Source: Limnohabitans sp. Rim8
GTDB taxonomy: Bacteria; Pseudomonadota; Gammaproteobacteria; Burkholderiales; Burkholderiaceae_C
DNA length: 6,896 nucleotides
Assembly: GCA_945877725.1 (NCBI GenBank)
Contig: CAMDXR010000174.1
Span: 1 to 6,896, forward strand
Reading direction: 5' to 3'
In this document: one piece after another, positions 4,854-6,896 of the stretch
Layout: each line of letters begins with the position of its first letter
Numbering within the stretch: the stretch's first letter is position 1
Notes under the pieces: generated by a model
The model's database searches: none
Seen by the model: the letters and a program-made list of their open reading frames with translations, nothing else
What the model was told of the DNA's origin: nothing
Translations under genes and position numbers: made by a program

Positions 4854-6896
4854 TTATCGGGTTTTGGGGGGCAACTGGCCATCGGTGATGCGGACTTGGT
4901 TTTCATCGGTAAACATGTCCACCACGCGGCAGTCACCGCACATTTTGAGCCGCTCCAGTGCCGCACCCTGGAACATGCTGTGGCCGGCCAAACGTCCCAA
5001 CATGGTTTCGATGCCCTTGAGCGTGCCAAAGGGTTTTTGGCAGCGCACACAGGCAAATGGCGGACTGCCGTGCAAGACACGGGACTGCTGGCGCTCGGGC
5101 AACAGCGACAACTGTGGCTGCAGCGTGATCGCGTCTTCGGGGCAAGTCTTGGCACACAAACCACATTGCACACAATTTTTTTCGATGAACCTGATTTCGG
5201 GCTGCAAGGCGTTGTCTTGCAAGGCCGATGAAGGGCACGCGCCAACACAACTCATGCACAAGGTGCACTTACCACCATCCACCACGATGCTGCCCAGGGG
5301 CGATCCGGCGCGCGGCAAGTCCAATGCCTTGGGTCGGGTTGCCTCGTTCATGGCCATGACAGGCGACTGGGCCATCAAGTGGTCCAGCACCAACTCCAGA
5401 TTGGTCCTTTTGTCGGCTTGCACCGCATGGCGTGCAGGCGCCTCAGGGCCTACCGGCAGGGCCGAGGTCTTCAGGCCACGGGCGGCCAAACGCTGCAAGC
5501 TGTCATCGAGAGACTGCGGGTTTTGGGCCTCGATCAACTGAAAATGCACCCCGTTGTAACCCAGGCCATTCAACAGGCTTTGGGCCACCGCCATTTGTTC
5601 CATGAGGGCGGTGCGGTATTGCGGCGCTTCTTCATGCGTCAACAGCACCATGACTTGGCGCGCACCATAAGCCACTGCCGACAACCACAAGTCAAGGCCC
5701 ACACTGGCCGTGTGCCACAAGGCAACGGGCATCACACGGGCAGGCACGCCCTGCAAGCGTTTGAGCTGCGCACCACGGCCCAACTCGTCGATCAAGGTCT
5801 GGCCTTTGTCCTGGCTGTGCAGCAGCAAAGCAGCGTCCTTGCCGCCTGCAGCCTGATAGGCCGAGAGCAAGCTGCGAATTTTGGCCCCCTGCTCTGCCGG
5901 ACGTGGGTAGGCATACGTCAAAGCGCCAGTGGGGCAAACCGTGGTGCAGGCCCCGCAGCCCACGCACAGGTGCGGGTTGACCTTGATTTGCTGGCGGTTT
6001 TTTTCCGAGCTGATGGCCTCTGCCGAGCAAATGTCGATGCAAGCATTGCAGCCCACTTGCTCGTTGCGACTGTGCGCGCAAAGCTTTTGCTTGTAGGCAA
6101 AGAAACGAGGCTTTTCAAACTCTCCGACCAGGCCGCGCACCTTGACCATGGTGGCGAGGTCTTGCCCATCCCATTGGAAATAACCTTGAGGCAAAGCATG
6201 CGAGCCAAAGCCGGGCGTGGCGTTTTGGCCCCGCAAGTCGAGCACCACATCGAAACCTTCGGTTTGCGGGCGGGCATCGCGAGTGAAATCGATGGCCCCA
6301 GCGGCCTCACATGCCTTGACACACTCACGGTGTGCGCCGCAGCGGGACAAGTCCACTTGGTAATCGAGGCCAATGGCCTGCTCGGGGCAAGCGGCTACAC
6401 AAGCGTTGCAGCGGGTACAGAGGTCCAGATCAATCGGGTTGCTGGCGTCCCATGACACCTCAAAGGCCCCCAACCAGCCTGTCAAGCTTTGCAAACGTCC
6501 GGACAGCACGGGAAAGCGCCGTTCCTGACTGCCACCAGCCGGGCCTGCGCCTTCGGCCCACAAAGTGACTTGCATCGCATCTGACAAAAAAGCCGCAGCA
6601 CGTTCGGCAGCATCCAGTGCGCCCATGATCAAGACATGGCCTGCGCTTTTGTAAGTCACTGTGGGCACCGGCTCGGGTTCGGGCAAGCGGGCTGCTGCCA
6701 GCAAAGCCGCCATTTTGGGCATGGCATGTTCGGCTTCACGCCCCCAGCCGCCGGTTTCGCGAATGTTGACGAAACGTATGGGGGAAGTGGCCCCCTCGGT
6801 TTGCTCGGCCAGTTCGGTAAAAAGACGCTTTTCTTGGGTGCAGGCCACCACCACGGTTTCGCCGGTCTTGATGGCTTTTTGGAATTGCCCAGCCTC
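4854..6896 (-). CDS. Multi-cluster 4Fe-4S ferredoxin-like protein of the FDH region (start beyond the right edge)
   Basis: The frame is open to the window edge, so the 5' end is missing; 680 residues are visible. Numbering here is from the GTG at 6854, although 14 further in-frame codons precede it. Four canonical sites C-x2-C-x2-C-x3-C-P occur at 146-156, 297-307, 530-540 and 561-571. Two sites are atypical: C172-x2-H175-x2-C178-x3-C182, and C259-x9-C269-x2-C272-x3-C276. The C-terminus has two CxxC pairs (602/605 and 639/642) resembling a zinc ribbon. A region of about 320-480 has no cysteines. There are no signal peptide or membrane segments in the visible part, so it is probably cytoplasmic. 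Proteins of this kind accompany TorD and FDH genes in many Betaproteobacteria, usually annotated only as 4Fe-4S binding. Electron transfer or a maturation role for FDH is likely but unproven. It is separated by 9 nt from the chaperone gene. Confidence 0.88.
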   Translation of the reverse strand, partial: EAGQFQKAIKTGETVVVACTQEKRLFTELAEQTEGATSPIRFVNIRETGGWGREAEHAMPKMAALLAAARLPEPEPVPTVTYKSAGHVLIMGALDAAERAAAFLSDAMQVTLWAEGAGPAGGSQERRFPVLSGRLQSLTGWLGAFEVSWDASNPIDLDLCTRCNACVAACPEQAIGLDYQVDLSRCGAHRECVKACEAAGAIDFTRDARPQTEGFDVVLDLRGQNATPGFGSHALPQGYFQWDGQDLATMVKVRGLVGEFEKPRFFAYKQKLCAHSRNEQVGCNACIDICSAEAISSEKNRQQIKVNPHLCVGCGACTTVCPTGALTYAYPRPAEQGAKIRSLLSAYQAAGGKDAALLLHSQDKGQTLIDELGRGAQLKRLQGVPARVMPVALWHTASVGLDLWLSAVAYGARQVMVLLTHEEAPQYRTALMEQMAVAQSLLNGLGYNGVHFQLIEAQNPQSLDDSLQRLAARGLKTSALPVGPEAPARHAVQADKRTNLELVLDHLMAQSPVMAMNEATRPKALDLPRAGSPLGSIVVDGGKCTLCMSCVGACPSSALQDNALQPEIRFIEKNCVQCGLCAKTCPEDAITLQPQLSLLPERQQSRVLHGSPPFACVRCQKPFGTLKGIETMLGRLAGHSMFQGAALERLKMCGDCRVVDMFTDENQVRITDGQLPPKTR

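Noticed and set aside
5379..6455. Plus-strand open frame of 358 codons opposite the Fe-S protein gene
   Set aside because: It lies wholly within the cluster-binding gene. Long antisense frames are common in GC-rich DNA, and the product has the Arg/Gln/His-rich look of a shadow.

Overview
All genes in this window read on the minus strand, so transcription runs from high to low coordinates. The protein families and their arrangement point to a betaproteobacterium of the order Burkholderiales, probably Comamonadaceae. This rests on recognising the accessory genes of a periplasmic formate dehydrogenase (FDH) region and a TRAP transporter of the mannitol/chloroaromatic-like family. No rRNA or other taxonomic marker is present, so the assignment is an inference.

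Layout in order of transcription: (1) 6896-4854, a large multi-cluster iron-sulfur protein of the FDH region, whose start lies beyond the right edge. (2) 4844-4218, a TorD-family chaperone, 9 nt after it. (3) A 146-nt AT-rich gap. (4) A complete tripartite TRAP transporter: dctP-type binding protein (4071-2938, TTG start), a 70-nt gap holding a strong hairpin, dctQ-type small permease (2867-2244), and dctM-type large permease (2247-301) joined by a 4-nt ATGA overlap. (5) A 215-nt gap with a 13-bp hairpin just after dctM, a consensus FNR/Anr box and a possible promoter. (6) 85-1, the first 28 codons of a small Tat-signal protein matching the 'formate dehydrogenase region TAT target' family, cut by the left edge.

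The main point is the arrangement. In Burkholderiales FDH regions the iron-sulfur protein, the TorD chaperone and the small Tat-target protein usually lie together, ahead of the catalytic subunit. Here a same-strand TRAP cassette sits between the chaperone and the Tat-target gene. The downstream FDH genes appear to have their own oxygen-responsive control, an FNR-type site about 120 nt before the start codon. The likely picture is a respiratory FDH locus matured by TorD and electron-transfer/accessory Fe-S proteins, into which an organic-acid uptake system has been placed. Whether the transporter serves formate metabolism or is a passenger cannot be decided from the sequence.

No tRNA, rRNA, CRISPR array, insertion sequence or phage gene was seen. 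No wholly new system is evident. The points worth a second look are the TRAP insertion, the FNR box, the hairpins, a long Ala/Pro/Glu-rich segment in DctM, and a Cys-to-His change in one predicted cluster site of the Fe-S protein.
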